A stretch of DNA of 64,000 nt, taken from assembly GCF_021277265.1 (NCBI RefSeq), contig NZ_JAJSOH010000001.1:558001-622000 (forward strand), read 5' to 3'. Numbering within the stretch: the first letter of the stretch is position 1; each line of letters starts with the position of its first letter. Positions 1 through 8,744 of this stretch are shown here, in pieces. The notes beneath the pieces are model-generated. The model ran no database searches. It saw only the letters and a list, made by a program, of their open reading frames with translations, and was not told the origin of the DNA. This stretch comes from Kineosporia rhizophila. Its GTDB lineage: Bacteria > Actinomycetota > Actinomycetes > Actinomycetales > Kineosporiaceae. The position numbers and the translations under genes were made by a program.

Positions 1-1
1 C

Positions 2-865
2 GTCGTGCCCGGGATCGGCATGCTCCAGGTGCGTGAGCTGACCGTGAGCGTCTGTGATCGCCTGCTGAGGTCAGTCAAGACGAACACCGGTCCGGCTGCT
101 GCCAAGCACGCTAAGACGGTCCTGAACGGCTTGGTGGGCCTCGCGGCCCGGCACGATGCGATCAAGTACAACCCGGTGCGTGAGGTCTCGAAGATCACCC
201 AGACCAAGAAGGCTGCCCGATCGCTGACCTTGCCTGAGGTGCGCAAGATTCGGGCCGGCCTTCTCGCCGACCCCGAGGCAGTGAGTCGAGATCTGCCCAC
301 GCTGGTCGACTTCATGCTCGGAACCGGCCTGCGCATCGGTGAAGCCATCGCTGTGACCGAACCGGCACTGAACCTCAAGGCGGCCACGGTCGAAGTGCGC
401 GCCACCGTCGTTCGGTCCCGGGGAACCGGACTGATCCTGCAGCCCACCACGAAGACGCCGAGTGGCTGGCGTCAGCTCCATCTCCCGGCCTGGCTGGTCG
501 CTGTGCTCAAGGCTCATGAGTCGCCGGAGAACGAGTGGGACCTGATCTTCCCGTCGCAACACGGCAAGATCCGTGACCGGTCGAACACCAACTCGGACGT
601 CCGGGATGCCCTGGACAAGCTCGGCTTCGACTGGGTGACCACGCACGTCTTCCGGAAGACCACGGCGACCCTGCTGGATGAGGGTGGTCTGACCGTCCGC
701 GAGATCGCCGACCAGCTCGGGCACAAGCGGATCAGCATCACGCAGGACACCTACTTCGGCCGGCACCAGGCAAGCCCGAAAGCGGCCGGCGCCCTGGGCG
801 CGATCACGGAAGGTCAGACGCCTGCGAACGGCCCGGAAACGGGGTCAACTGAAAGCGTTGAGTAA
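2..865 (+). CDS. Tyrosine recombinase/integrase (5' truncated by window edge)
   Basis: Site-specific tyrosine recombinase, the enzyme that inserts or excises a mobile element. The frame is open at the left edge, so the true start lies outside. The visible part begins inside the helical core-binding domain, followed by the catalytic domain. Catalytic residues seen: Arg in TGLRIGEA, His-x-x-Arg in HVFRKT, a second His in QLGHKRIS, and the nucleophile Tyr in TQDTYFGRH. The C-terminal 30 residues are polar and unconserved. The gene ends about 105 bp from the 3' end of tRNA-Arg and points at it, the usual arrangement of an integrated element whose attachment core is a tRNA 3' end. Family call is secure; the mobile-element context is inference because only one end is visible. 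Confidence 0.93.
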   Translation, partial: VVPGIGMLQVRELTVSVCDRLLRSVKTNTGPAAAKHAKTVLNGLVGLAARHDAIKYNPVREVSKITQTKKAARSLTLPEVRKIRAGLLADPEAVSRDLPTLVDFMLGTGLRIGEAIAVTEPALNLKAATVEVRATVVRSRGTGLILQPTTKTPSGWRQLHLPAWLVAVLKAHESPENEWDLIFPSQHGKIRDRSNTNSDVRDALDKLGFDWVTTHVFRKTTATLLDEGGLTVREIADQLGHKRISITQDTYFGRHQASPKAAGALGAITEGQTPANGPETGSTESVE

Positions 866-906
866 ACGGTGAGTCGAACCTCTTCCAGCCCGAAGAACTG
901 ACAAAC

Positions 907-952
907 GAAACCGGCCCCGATCGATGCGTTTCCGCAGATCAGGGCCGGTTCC
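907..952. terminator. Hairpin terminator between integrase and tRNA-Arg
   Basis: Arms AACCGGCCC (909-917) and GGGCCGGTT (942-950), with additional pairing of GATC just inside. It lies between two convergent transcripts (integrase on plus, tRNA on minus), so it could act for both. There is no long U-tract, which is common in high-GC actinobacteria. Confidence 0.6.
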
Positions 953-969
953 GTCGCTGTCTCAACGAG

Positions 970-1042
970 TGCGCCCGAAGGGATTCGAACCCCTAACCTT
1001 TTGATCCGTAGTCAAATGCTCTATCCGTTGAGCTACGGGCGC
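970..1042 (-). tRNA. tRNA-Arg (anticodon ACG)
   Basis: A full cloverleaf folds on the minus strand. The acceptor stem is GCGCCCG/CGGGCGC, the D arm GCTC...GAGC, and the anticodon stem TTTGA/TCAAA with loop CTACGGA (anticodon ACG, decoding CGN Arg codons after A34 to inosine). The T arm is AGGGG-TTCGAAT-CCCTT and the discriminator base is A. CCA is not encoded. Its 3' end faces the integrase, making it the likely attachment site of the element at the left edge. Confidence 0.95.
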
Positions 1043-1170
1043 TCGCTCCTCCCTGTCGGGGGGAGCGGTGACTACCTTAGCGGGTCTGCACCCGAAGTAC
1101 GAACTCGGTGAACGTGGGGCGGCCAGATGCACCCGGAGCGCCGCATTCGTCACTCTCGGCACACGGCGGG

Positions 1171-2580
1171 TCACCAGCGCTCGCAGGCCCAGCCGTCGCC
1201 GTTCGTGTCCAGGTTGTAGATGTCCCGGCCGATGACCCGGGCCGGGGCGGCGAGGTAGGCGGGGCCGTCGCCGCCGGCCGACAGGCAGTCGACGTCGGAG
1301 GCGATGGGGACGCAGCTGACGGAGTAGTTGGGGTCGCACTGCCAGGGGGTGGCACGGTCGGGCTTGCGGTGGCGGCCGCGGCGGTCCTCGTCACGGTCGC
1401 GGTTGCGCTCGCGGTCGTAGTCCCGGTTGCGGTCGGAGCGGCGCTTCTCGTCGTCGGCGCCCGTGGTGGGGACGTCGCTGCGGCTGGTGCGGGACCACTG
1501 GGTGCCCGGGCCCGGGGTCTTGATCGTGGTGCTGGTGACGGTGGTGCGGGGGCGCTCGCCGGCCTTGGGCGTGGCCGCCTTGCCGGTGGACTGGGCCTCG
1601 GCCTTCTTCTCGGCGGCAGTGGCCTCGGGCGTGGGCACCGCGGCCTTGTGCTTACCCCCGCCCGACTGCTTGCTCTCAACAGTGGACGTCGGTGTGGGCT
1701 TGGGCTTGGGGGCGGCGGTCACGAGGTAGCCACTGGGTGCCTTCTGGCCGGCCAGGAGGGGCGGGTCGGCGAGGGTGACCTGGCCCTTGGTCGGGTTCAC
1801 GACATCCAGGGCGCCGCGGCCCAGGCTGAAACCGGCGACGCCGACCAGGACGACCATGGGCAGGACGATGCGCTTGCGGGGCCAGTTGGCGCGGCGGTCG
1901 GAGCCGTGGGCCTGGACGGGGATCTGGTTCTCGACGAGGTTGCGGAAGCGGCCCGGGTCGTTCGCGGCGTGCGCTGGGGCGCCTGCGCGACGGTTGGGGC
2001 GGTTCAGCGAGCCCAGGTCGTACTCCGGGATCCCCGCCGGGTCGGGCGCGCGGTCTGAGGGGCCGTAGAGACGGTCCAGCCAGTGAGCGGCGTCAGGGGT
2101 GCTCACGGCCCCGAGCGATTCGTCCGGCCCGTCGGAGGGGCGGCCCCCGGCGGGGACGGCACCTACCCGCCATGTGCCCACCGGCACCCAGGACTCGGAG
2201 GGCTCGGGGCGGGACAGATCCAGCCCGGCGTCGGGCGTATCGCCCTCTCCGGCCCAGCGGACGGTGCCGAACTCGTGCACCGGGGGATTCTCGTCCAGCC
2301 CGGCCCACTGCCGGGCCACCTGGGCAGCCCGGGCCGCCTGCACGGCGGGGAGAACGCTCTCGGCGGGCGGGGCCGGTGTGTCCCGAAGCCACTCGGACCG
2401 CTCGACGGCGTCGGAGACCGTGGGAGCCAGGCGCCCCTCGTCCCTCATTGGATCTTCTACTACGTACTGCCAGCCGAACGGCGCCAACGGCCAGGACGGG
2501 TCGGGCTGCCACCCCCGAGGCGGCAGCCAGCCCTCGGGCGGCCGGGGCCAGCCGGGCGGCGGATTGAAACGGCGCTTCAC
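1171..2580 (-). CDS. Excalibur-domain single-pass membrane protein
   Basis: Predicted calcium-binding surface protein. The N-terminus is a Pro/Trp-rich stretch (NPPPGWPRPPEGW, then GWQPDPSWPLAPFGWQ) typical of actinobacterial cytoplasmic-side segments. A roughly 200-residue disordered region follows, then a transmembrane helix (PMVVLVGVAGFSLG), a Lys/Thr/Pro- and Arg/Asp-rich linker, and a C-terminal Excalibur domain. The domain has the EF-hand-like loop DTNGDGWACE and paired cysteines (DVDCLS, WACERW). The GTG at 2580 is chosen because the conserved FNPPPGWP motif follows within a few residues; an in-frame GTG at 2643 would add 21 residues. No clear ribosome site precedes either. The biological role is not known. 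Confidence 0.75.
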   Translation of the reverse strand: MKRRFNPPPGWPRPPEGWLPPRGWQPDPSWPLAPFGWQYVVEDPMRDEGRLAPTVSDAVERSEWLRDTPAPPAESVLPAVQAARAAQVARQWAGLDENPPVHEFGTVRWAGEGDTPDAGLDLSRPEPSESWVPVGTWRVGAVPAGGRPSDGPDESLGAVSTPDAAHWLDRLYGPSDRAPDPAGIPEYDLGSLNRPNRRAGAPAHAANDPGRFRNLVENQIPVQAHGSDRRANWPRKRIVLPMVVLVGVAGFSLGRGALDVVNPTKGQVTLADPPLLAGQKAPSGYLVTAAPKPKPTPTSTVESKQSGGGKHKAAVPTPEATAAEKKAEAQSTGKAATPKAGERPRTTVTSTTIKTPGPGTQWSRTSRSDVPTTGADDEKRRSDRNRDYDRERNRDRDEDRRGRHRKPDRATPWQCDPNYSVSCVPIASDVDCLSAGGDGPAYLAAPARVIGRDIYNLDTNGDGWACERW

Positions 2581-2694
2581 AAAAGAAAGGTACGAACTGG
2601 ACAAGATCGTCTCAGCGAACTGCCCGAAAGAGCATCCTTTCACCCAGGGCTCAACGGGACCGTTCTACCCATGTACCCCTCAAGCCCCAAATGC

Positions 2695-2738
2695 ACGACG
2701 AACGGTCCCCGAGGACGTCCTCAGGAACCGTTCGTCGT
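2695..2738 (-). terminator. Terminator downstream of dctA
   Basis: Inverted repeat ACGACGAACGGT (2695-2706) / ACCGTTCGTCGT (2727-2738), a 12-bp perfect stem. The loop region contains the palindrome GAGGACGTCCTC (2711-2722), which would stack as an inner stem. It lies about 20 bp past the dctA stop codon, in the right place to end that transcript. Confidence 0.75.
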
Positions 2739-2756
2739 CAGAGCAGTTCGAAAACC

Positions 2757-4178
2757 TCAGACCGAGACCTTCTCCGAGCGACCGGTCACCGCCACCGAAG
2801 CGTCCGAGTCACCGTGCACCGCCGGAGCGGCGTGGTCGTCCACCAGCGTCGCCTCGTTGAACGGGCTCTCCCCGCGGAACGTGCGCAGCGCCTGCTCCTT
2901 GTCGAACTCGCCCACCCAGTGCCCGATCAGCACCGTGGCGACCGCGTTGCCGGCGAAGTTGGTCACCGCGCGGGCCTCGGACATGAACCGGTCGATGCCG
3001 ACGATCAGGCCCACCCCGTCGACCAGGTCGGGGCGGTGCGACTGCAGACCGCCGGCCAGCGTGGCCAGACCCGCTCCGGTGACGCCGGCCGCGCCCTTCG
3101 ACGCGATGATCATGAAGCCCAGCAGGGAGATCTGCTCACCGATGCTCAGCGGGTTGCCCAGCGCCTCGGCGATGAACAGCGAGGCCATGGTCAGGTAGAT
3201 CGCGGTGCCGTCGAGGTTGAACGAGTAGCCGGTGGGCACCGTGATGCCGACGACCGGCTTCGACACGCCCATGTGCTCCATCTTGGCGATCAGCCGGGGC
3301 AGCGCCGACTCCGAGGACGAGGTGCCGACGATCAGCAGGAACTCCCGGCCCAGGTACTTCAGCAGCGAGAAGATGTTCAGCCCGACCGCCAGGCGCAGGA
3401 TCAGGCCCATGATCACGAAGACGAAGATCGCGCAGGTCAGGTAGAAGGCGATCATGATCCGGGCCAGGCTGACCAGGGCGTCGACGCCGGTCGCACCGAC
3501 CACCGCGGCGATCGCGCCGAAGGCACCGACCGGGGCCAGCCACATGATCATGCTGAGGATCCGGAAGACCAGCTTCTGGATGACGCTGATCGCGCCCAGC
3601 ACCTTCTGGCCGGTCTCGCCCATCTGCTGCACCGCGAAGCCGACCAGCAGGGCGACCAGCAGCGCCTGCAGCACCTCGCCCTCGGTCAGCGCCGAGACGA
3701 TCGTGGTGGGGATGATGCCCAGGATGAAGTCGGTGGTGCTGGTGTGCTCCTCACCGGCCGCCTCGGCGCCGGAGCCGGCCAGGCCGGACAGGTCCAGGCC
3801 GTCGCCGGGGTGCAGGATGTTGCCGACCACCAGGCCGATCACCAGGGCCAGGGTGGACATCGCCAGGAAGTAGCCCAGGGCCAGCCCACCGACCTTGCCG
3901 ACCTTGGCGGCCTCCCGGATCGAGCCGACACCCAGGACGATCGTGCAGAAGATGATCGGCGCGATCATCATCTTGATCAGCGCCACGAACCCGGTGCCCA
4001 GCGGCTTCAGCGACTCCCCGACGCCCGGGGCGACCAGGCCGACGATCGCCCCGATCACCACCGCCGCGATCACCGACAGGTAGAGGATGTGCGTGCGGTC
4101 CTTGTGCTGTTTCTTCGGGGCGGCCGGGGGATCCGCTGGTTGTGGGGCCGGGCTGCTCGCTGCGGGGATCTCGGACAT
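2757..4178 (-). CDS. dctA: C4-dicarboxylate:cation symporter DctA
   Basis: Uptake of succinate, fumarate or malate with protons or Na+ by a polytopic DAACS-family carrier. Family signatures: serine-rich hairpin GTSSSESALPRL, PTGYSFNLDGTAIYLTMA in TM7, and ASKGAAGVTGAG in hairpin 2. Early helices are visible at ILYLSVIAAVVIGAIVGL and in the LIKMMIAPIIFCTIVLGVG region. The start at 4178 is preceded by AGGAGG at 5-bp spacing; a longer frame to 4265 has no such site. At 473 aa it is slightly longer than E. coli DctA because of a Pro/Ala-rich N-terminal tail. It is divergent from a CitA/DcuS-type sensor and its regulator (4348-6680), which most likely induce it in response to C4-dicarboxylates. 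Specificity within the family (dicarboxylate versus glutamate) is inferred from that neighbourhood. Confidence 0.92.
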   Translation of the reverse strand: MSEIPAASSPAPQPADPPAAPKKQHKDRTHILYLSVIAAVVIGAIVGLVAPGVGESLKPLGTGFVALIKMMIAPIIFCTIVLGVGSIREAAKVGKVGGLALGYFLAMSTLALVIGLVVGNILHPGDGLDLSGLAGSGAEAAGEEHTSTTDFILGIIPTTIVSALTEGEVLQALLVALLVGFAVQQMGETGQKVLGAISVIQKLVFRILSMIMWLAPVGAFGAIAAVVGATGVDALVSLARIMIAFYLTCAIFVFVIMGLILRLAVGLNIFSLLKYLGREFLLIVGTSSSESALPRLIAKMEHMGVSKPVVGITVPTGYSFNLDGTAIYLTMASLFIAEALGNPLSIGEQISLLGFMIIASKGAAGVTGAGLATLAGGLQSHRPDLVDGVGLIVGIDRFMSEARAVTNFAGNAVATVLIGHWVGEFDKEQALRTFRGESPFNEATLVDDHAAPAVHGDSDASVAVTGRSEKVSV

Positions 4179-4347
4179 GGCCGCCTCCTGCGTCGTCGAA
4201 TGAGGTGTCGTGCGCCTGCGCGTCCGCTTCGAACCCATGGTCGGGCTCGCTGTGAACTGCGCCACTGCGGACGAGGTTGCCCGCCCTTCGAGCGACGGTC
4301 GCGCTTTCGGTCATTGAGTAAGGCGATGACATCGGCAGACTGTGGCT

Positions 4348-5982
4348 ATGGACCCTCGGCACTGGAGCGTGGCCCGGCAGGCCTTCGGGCTGGTCGTCGC
4401 CGCCGTCGTGCTGCTGGTCGGATCGACGGTGGTGGCCGCCTACGTGCAGACCCACGACCGTGCCCGGGACGCCACCGCGCACGAGGTGCTGGCCCTGGCC
4501 GAGACGATCGCGCTGGAACCGACCGTGCTCCGGGCGCTGGACACCACCGACCCCTCCGCCGTCCTGCAGCCCTACGTGGAGCGGATCCGGCAGGCCACCG
4601 ACACCGACTTCATCACCGTGATGAGCCCCGACGGCACCCGGTTCACCCACGCCAACCCGGATCTGATCGGCCAGAAGTTCCTCGGGCACACCGAGCCGGC
4701 CCGCACCGGCGAGGCGTTCACCGAGACCTACACCGGCACGCTCGGCCCTTCGGTCAGGGCAGTGGCACCAATTAAGGACGTCGGTGGCGGCGTGGTCGCG
4801 CTGGTCGCCGTGGGTATCACGATCGACAACGTCGGAGCACTCGTTCAGGAGCAGCTTCCGCCGCTGTTCGCCGTCGGCGCGGGGGTCCTGGTGGCCGGGG
4901 CCGTCGTCGCCTATGCCCTGGGCCGCCGCCTGAAGCGTCAGACGCTGGGCATGGGTCAGGCCGAGCTGACCAGGATGTTCGAGTTCTACGAGGGCGTGCT
5001 GCACGCCGTGCGGGAGGGACTGCTGATCGTCGACCGGCAGGGCCGGCTGCAGCTGATCAACGACGAGGCGATGCGCCTGCTCGGCCTGGACCAGAGTGCG
5101 ATCGGCCGGCGCCTGGCCGAGCTCCCGCTGCCCGACGGCCTGACCGAGGCGATCGGCCGCGACGACACTCTGGTCGACGAACTGCACCTGACCCGCGAGG
5201 GTGTGCTCGTGGTCAGCCAGTCCCCCGCCCGCTGGAACGGTCGCACGCTCGGAAGTGTGGTCACCCTGCGCGATCACACCGATCTGGTCGCGTTGTCGGA
5301 CGAGCTCAGCCAGACCCGCAGCCTGACCGAGTCGCTGCGCTCGCAGGCGCACGAGTCGGCCAACCGGCTGCACTCGGTGATCACCATGATCGAGCTCGGC
5401 GAGACCGACCGGGCCCTGGAGTTCGCCACCTCGGAACTGGCCGGGGTGCAGGAACTCACCGACCGGGTGATCAGTCAGTCGCAGGAACCGGTGGTGGCCG
5501 CGCTGCTGCTGGGCAAGGCCGCCGAGGCGGCCGAACGCGGCATCCGACTGGAGTTCCCCACCGATCTGGAGGTGCCGGACGGCGTCGTGCCGTCCCGCGA
5601 CCTGCTCACCGTGCTGGGCAATCTGATCGACAATGCCTTCGAGGCAACGCTGTCGGCACCGGGAGACCGCCGGGTGTCGGTGGCCGCGCGGGTCACCGAC
5701 GATCTGGGCGAGCTGTGCCTGAGGGTGAGTAATTCCGGGCCGCGCATCGTCGAACCGGAGCGGATCTTCGAACGCGGCTGGTCCACCAAGGAGGCCGACG
5801 CCGGCCGGTTCGGGCTCAACGGGGTGGCCGGGAAGCCCGGCGCCGGAAGAGGACTGGGGTTGGCTCTGGTGCGGCAGGCGGTGGAGCGCAACCGGGGTTC
5901 GATCTCTCTGTACCGCGACGAGGACCTGGACGAGACCGTGTTCGAGGTGCGCCTGCCACTGGCCGCGGTGGTGCGCCGGTGA
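4348..5982 (+). CDS. CitA/DcuS-type sensor histidine kinase
   Basis: Membrane sensor kinase for an external carboxylate. Order: TM1 (about residues 12-35); an extracytoplasmic PAS-like sensor domain with the family's ligand-site pattern (GTRFTHANPDLIGQ, then TYTGTLGPSVRAVAPI); TM2 (about 165-190); a cytoplasmic PAS domain; the SpoOB-type phosphoacceptor region SQAHESANRLHS with its His; and a HATPase_c domain (N box DNAFEA, G boxes GAGRGLGLALVRQ). The ATG at 4348 is used; a GTG two codons upstream is equally possible. The stop overlaps the regulator start by 4 bp (GTGA), so the two are co-translated. Divergent from dctA, implying a dicarboxylate-uptake control unit. Ligand identity is inferred. 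Confidence 0.88.
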   Translation: MDPRHWSVARQAFGLVVAAVVLLVGSTVVAAYVQTHDRARDATAHEVLALAETIALEPTVLRALDTTDPSAVLQPYVERIRQATDTDFITVMSPDGTRFTHANPDLIGQKFLGHTEPARTGEAFTETYTGTLGPSVRAVAPIKDVGGGVVALVAVGITIDNVGALVQEQLPPLFAVGAGVLVAGAVVAYALGRRLKRQTLGMGQAELTRMFEFYEGVLHAVREGLLIVDRQGRLQLINDEAMRLLGLDQSAIGRRLAELPLPDGLTEAIGRDDTLVDELHLTREGVLVVSQSPARWNGRTLGSVVTLRDHTDLVALSDELSQTRSLTESLRSQAHESANRLHSVITMIELGETDRALEFATSELAGVQELTDRVISQSQEPVVAALLLGKAAEAAERGIRLEFPTDLEVPDGVVPSRDLLTVLGNLIDNAFEATLSAPGDRRVSVAARVTDDLGELCLRVSNSGPRIVEPERIFERGWSTKEADAGRFGLNGVAGKPGAGRGLGLALVRQAVERNRGSISLYRDEDLDETVFEVRLPLAAVVRR

Positions 5983-6680
5983 CCGGGACGATCCGCACGC
6001 TGGTGGTCGAGGACGACGAGCTGGCCGCCCGGGCCCACGCCGAGTACGTCCGCCGGCTGCCGCAGTTCGCCGTGGTCGGGCTGGCCCGGTCCGGGGCCGC
6101 GGCGCTGCACGAGGTCACCCACCAGCCGGTCGACCTGGTGCTGCTCGACATGAACCTGCCCGACCTGCACGGTCTGGAGGTGCACCGGATCATGCGGGCG
6201 CGCGGGGTGCAGGCCGACGTCATCGCCGTCACCTCGGCCCGCGACCTGGCGATCGTGCGTGGCGCGGTGGCCAACGGGGTGGCCCAGTACCTGCTCAAGC
6301 CGTTCACCTTCGCCACCCTGCGCGACCGCCTCACCAGCTACGCCGAGTTCCGCGCCCAGCTCAGCCGGGCCACGGGCACCGGTGAGGAGATCGACCAGCG
6401 CGAGGTCGACCGGCTGCTCGGCGACCTGCGCGGCGGCGCCACCGAGCAGCAACTGCCCAAGGGCATGAGCGCCGACTCGCTGGAGCGGGTGATCGGCGCG
6501 GTGCGGGCCGCCGAGGGGGCGCTCACCGCGATGGGCGCGGCCGAGGCCATCGGCATGTCCCGGGTCGGGGTCCGGCGTTATCTGGAGTACCTGGTCGAGA
6601 CCGGCCTGGCCACCCGGGGATCGCGCTACGGGGGCACCGGCCGGCCGGAGATCGAGTACCGCTGGCGAGGTGCCCCCTGA
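5979..6680 (+). CDS. CitB/DcuR-type response regulator
   Basis: DNA-binding partner of the preceding kinase. The receiver domain covers residues 1-120: acidic pocket E11-D12-D13, phosphoacceptor Asp57 in LVLLDMNLP, and Lys in YLLKPFTF. A linker and a C-terminal winged-helix/HTH follow (LTAMGAAEAIGMSRVGVRRYLEYL), as in CitT/DcuR/DctR regulators. The GTG start overlaps the kinase stop by 4 bp. Expected target: the divergent dctA promoter between 4179 and 4347. No unambiguous operator could be picked there by eye. Confidence 0.88.
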   Translation: MTGTIRTLVVEDDELAARAHAEYVRRLPQFAVVGLARSGAAALHEVTHQPVDLVLLDMNLPDLHGLEVHRIMRARGVQADVIAVTSARDLAIVRGAVANGVAQYLLKPFTFATLRDRLTSYAEFRAQLSRATGTGEEIDQREVDRLLGDLRGGATEQQLPKGMSADSLERVIGAVRAAEGALTAMGAAEAIGMSRVGVRRYLEYLVETGLATRGSRYGGTGRPEIEYRWRGAP

Positions 6681-6709
6681 GCGCCTTCCGTGCCTGCCCC
6701 TGAGCTCGA

Positions 6710-7597
6710 TCAGGCCACGTCCCGCCGTCTGATCAGGAGCATCGTCCCGATCGCGAGGACGACCAGGTAGACCGCCATGGAGAGCGCGGCCGTCGGTCCG
6801 GAGAGCACATCGAGGACGCCCGGGGTGTCCAAGGCGGCTGCGTCACCTCCGATGACGGCCCCGACCAGAGAACCCGCGGCAGTCCCGGGGAGGACCTGGG
6901 TGAAGGTCTCGATCGGGCCGAGCAGCCCGCCGACCCCGCGCAGCAGCATCTCCAGCACCAGGGTCCAGACCAGGCCCAGGCCGACCGACAGGGCCGGGCT
7001 GCGCGCCACCGTGCCCAGGAAGTAACCGGCCAGCATCCACATCTCGAGCACCAGGAATCCCGCGCCGAAAGAGCGCGCCAGCTCGGCGAAGGCGGGCCAC
7101 ACCACCGACTCGGCCTCGGTCAGCGCGATCAGCCCGGTGATGGTGGCGAACAGGGCCAGGGTGGCGAGCAGGACGCCCAGCACGAAGGCGGTGAGGGCCA
7201 GCAGCGAACCGGCGGTCGCGGCCGAGCGCGAGGGCCCCTGGGTGTAGATCGTCTTCCAGGTGCCGTAGGCGTAGCCGTTGCCGGCCGAGATGGCGCCGAG
7301 CACCAACATCAGCGCCCCACCGAACATCGGCATGCCCTGGACGAGCACCGAGGGCAGGGCCTCGGGCAGCAGCGCGGCGAAGATCTCCTGGCGGCCCAGC
7401 TCTTCACTGGCGAAGTTGCTGCCACCCGTCGTGTAGGCGACGTAATTGAAAGCATAACCGAAAAGGCAGGCCAGGAAGAGCCAGGCCCCCAGGGTGACCC
7501 ACACCGCCGGCCAGCGGCGCAGCCGAAGTAGTTCGGCCCGTGCACTGTTCACGATCGCAGTCATTCCAGTCAGTCCTCTATCCACAGGTTTTTTCAC
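6710..7597 (-). CDS. ABC-2 type transporter permease
   Basis: Membrane subunit of an ABC exporter, with about six hydrophobic helices (for example AVWVTLGAWLFLACLFGY and MAVYLVVLAIGTMLLIRRR at the C-terminus) and the periodicity of ABC-2/YhgE-type permeases. The GTG at 7597 overlaps the ATPase stop by 4 bp, so the pair is translationally coupled. An ATG at 7564 with a weak GGAC ribosome site would remove 11 residues. It belongs with the upstream ATPase. The substrate is unknown; a drug, peptide or lipid efflux role is typical of such pairs beside a NarL-type two-component system. Confidence 0.82.
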   Translation of the reverse strand: MKKPVDRGLTGMTAIVNSARAELLRLRRWPAVWVTLGAWLFLACLFGYAFNYVAYTTGGSNFASEELGRQEIFAALLPEALPSVLVQGMPMFGGALMLVLGAISAGNGYAYGTWKTIYTQGPSRSAATAGSLLALTAFVLGVLLATLALFATITGLIALTEAESVVWPAFAELARSFGAGFLVLEMWMLAGYFLGTVARSPALSVGLGLVWTLVLEMLLRGVGGLLGPIETFTQVLPGTAAGSLVGAVIGGDAAALDTPGVLDVLSGPTAALSMAVYLVVLAIGTMLLIRRRDVA

Positions 7598-8634
7598 AGA
7601 TTGTGGACGCCGGTGCGCCCGTTGGGGACAACCGCCGGTTCCGCTGTCGCGGACGTCATCTCAAAGAACACTTCCTCGAGACTGCGCTCCAGAGGCGCAA
7701 TCTCGAGAATGTCGGCACCCTCGGCGACCAGGACACGCGCGACCTCGGGGGCCGCGGAAGGGGGTAGGTCGAGCACCAGAGTGTCTGCGTCGTGCGGGTG
7801 GCCGCGCCGCTTTTCCACAGGGCCGCCGGGATTGCCCACAGGCCCGGCCCGGCGCACGCCGTCGTCCCCGGCGATCCGCATCGCCACGGCCAGAGCTGTC
7901 TCCGGCGGGGTGGCGCGCACGCGCAGAAGCGCACCCCCACGAAGTTCAGTGACAGTGGACTCCCGCAACAGACGTCCGTTGTTGATCACTCCCACCCGGT
8001 CGCAGATCTCCTGTACCTCGGCGAGCAGATGACTGGAGAGCACGACCGTGGTCCCGCCCTCGGCCAGCGAAACGATGAGCCGGCGCATGTCCTGCATACC
8101 GGCCGGGTCCAGGCCGTTGGTGGGCTCGTCCAGCACAATCACCTCCGGCTCCCCCATCAGGGCCGAGGCCACGCCGAGACGCTGCTTCATGCCCAGGGAG
8201 TACGACCGGAACCGGTCGTCGCCGCGCCCAGCCAGGTCCACCCGTTCCAGCGCGATCTCGGCCGCCGAGCCGGACAGTCCCCGATACCGGGCCATGACCT
8301 GGAGGTTCTCCCGGCCGGAGAGGAACGGGTAGAAGCCCGGACCCTCGATCAGCGCGCCCACCCGTGCCATCACCTCCGGCTCCCCGGAGGGCCGGCCCAG
8401 CACCGTGGCGGAACCGGAAGTGGGCCGGATCAGGCCGAGCACCATGCGTAACGTGGTGGTCTTGCCGGCGCCGTTGGGCCCGAGAAACCCGTAGACCTCG
8501 CCCCGCCGCACGCTGAGGCTCACGGCGTCCGCGGCGAGTCTGGCGCTCTCGCCCGTCCCATAGCGTTTCGTCAGTCGATCCGTGGTCACGACCACGTCCG
8601 GTGAATTCGTCATGGCGGCAACGTTCCCGGTCAC
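7594..8634 (-). CDS. ABC transporter ATP-binding protein
   Basis: Energises the adjoining permease. Walker A GPNGAGKTTT (about 52-61), signature YSLGMKQRLG, Walker B EVIVLDEPTNGLDP and H-loop VLSSHLL are all intact. The C-terminal 90 residues form the extra domain seen in CcmA/BcrA-like exporter ATPases. The GTG start at 8634 has GGAG about 6 bp upstream; an ATG at 8613 is a fallback. Transcribed away from the histidine kinase at 8745, leaving a 110-bp shared promoter region with a perfect palindrome. Confidence 0.9.
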   Translation of the reverse strand: MTGNVAAMTNSPDVVVTTDRLTKRYGTGESARLAADAVSLSVRRGEVYGFLGPNGAGKTTTLRMVLGLIRPTSGSATVLGRPSGEPEVMARVGALIEGPGFYPFLSGRENLQVMARYRGLSGSAAEIALERVDLAGRGDDRFRSYSLGMKQRLGVASALMGEPEVIVLDEPTNGLDPAGMQDMRRLIVSLAEGGTTVVLSSHLLAEVQEICDRVGVINNGRLLRESTVTELRGGALLRVRATPPETALAVAMRIAGDDGVRRAGPVGNPGGPVEKRRGHPHDADTLVLDLPPSAAPEVARVLVAEGADILEIAPLERSLEEVFFEMTSATAEPAVVPNGRTGVHNL

Positions 8635-8671
8635 GACCGCTCCGGTCGTCCGACGGCCGAGGGCCGACGGG

Positions 8672-8687
8672 TACGCAGATCTGCGTA
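8672..8687. promoter_or_regulatory. Perfect 16-bp palindrome in a divergent promoter region
   Basis: TACGCAGATCTGCGTA lies between the ABC exporter operon (minus) and the NarL-type two-component operon (plus). A perfect dyad of operator size is a plausible site for the neighbouring LuxR/NarL-type regulator acting on both sides. Function is inferred from symmetry and position only. Confidence 0.5.
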
Positions 8688-8744
8688 GACAAGGGCCGCA
8701 CGCGGGCGTACATGTCTGTCGGTGGGCACACCTAGTCTCGAAAC

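Noticed and set aside
1108..2058. Plus-strand Gly/Val/Ala-rich 316-codon frame opposite the Excalibur protein
   Set aside because: Antisense low complexity; the minus-strand frame has a transmembrane helix and an Excalibur motif.
2711..2722. Palindrome GAGGACGTCCTC, also at 27822-27833 and 30096-30107
   Set aside because: One copy is the loop of a terminator, one is inside fliF coding sequence (VEDVL), one is intergenic; no common context, so probably chance in GC-rich DNA.
2691..4775. Plus-strand 694-codon frame opposite dctA
   Set aside because: Asp/Gln/His-rich antisense; dctA has conserved motifs and AGGAGG ribosome site.
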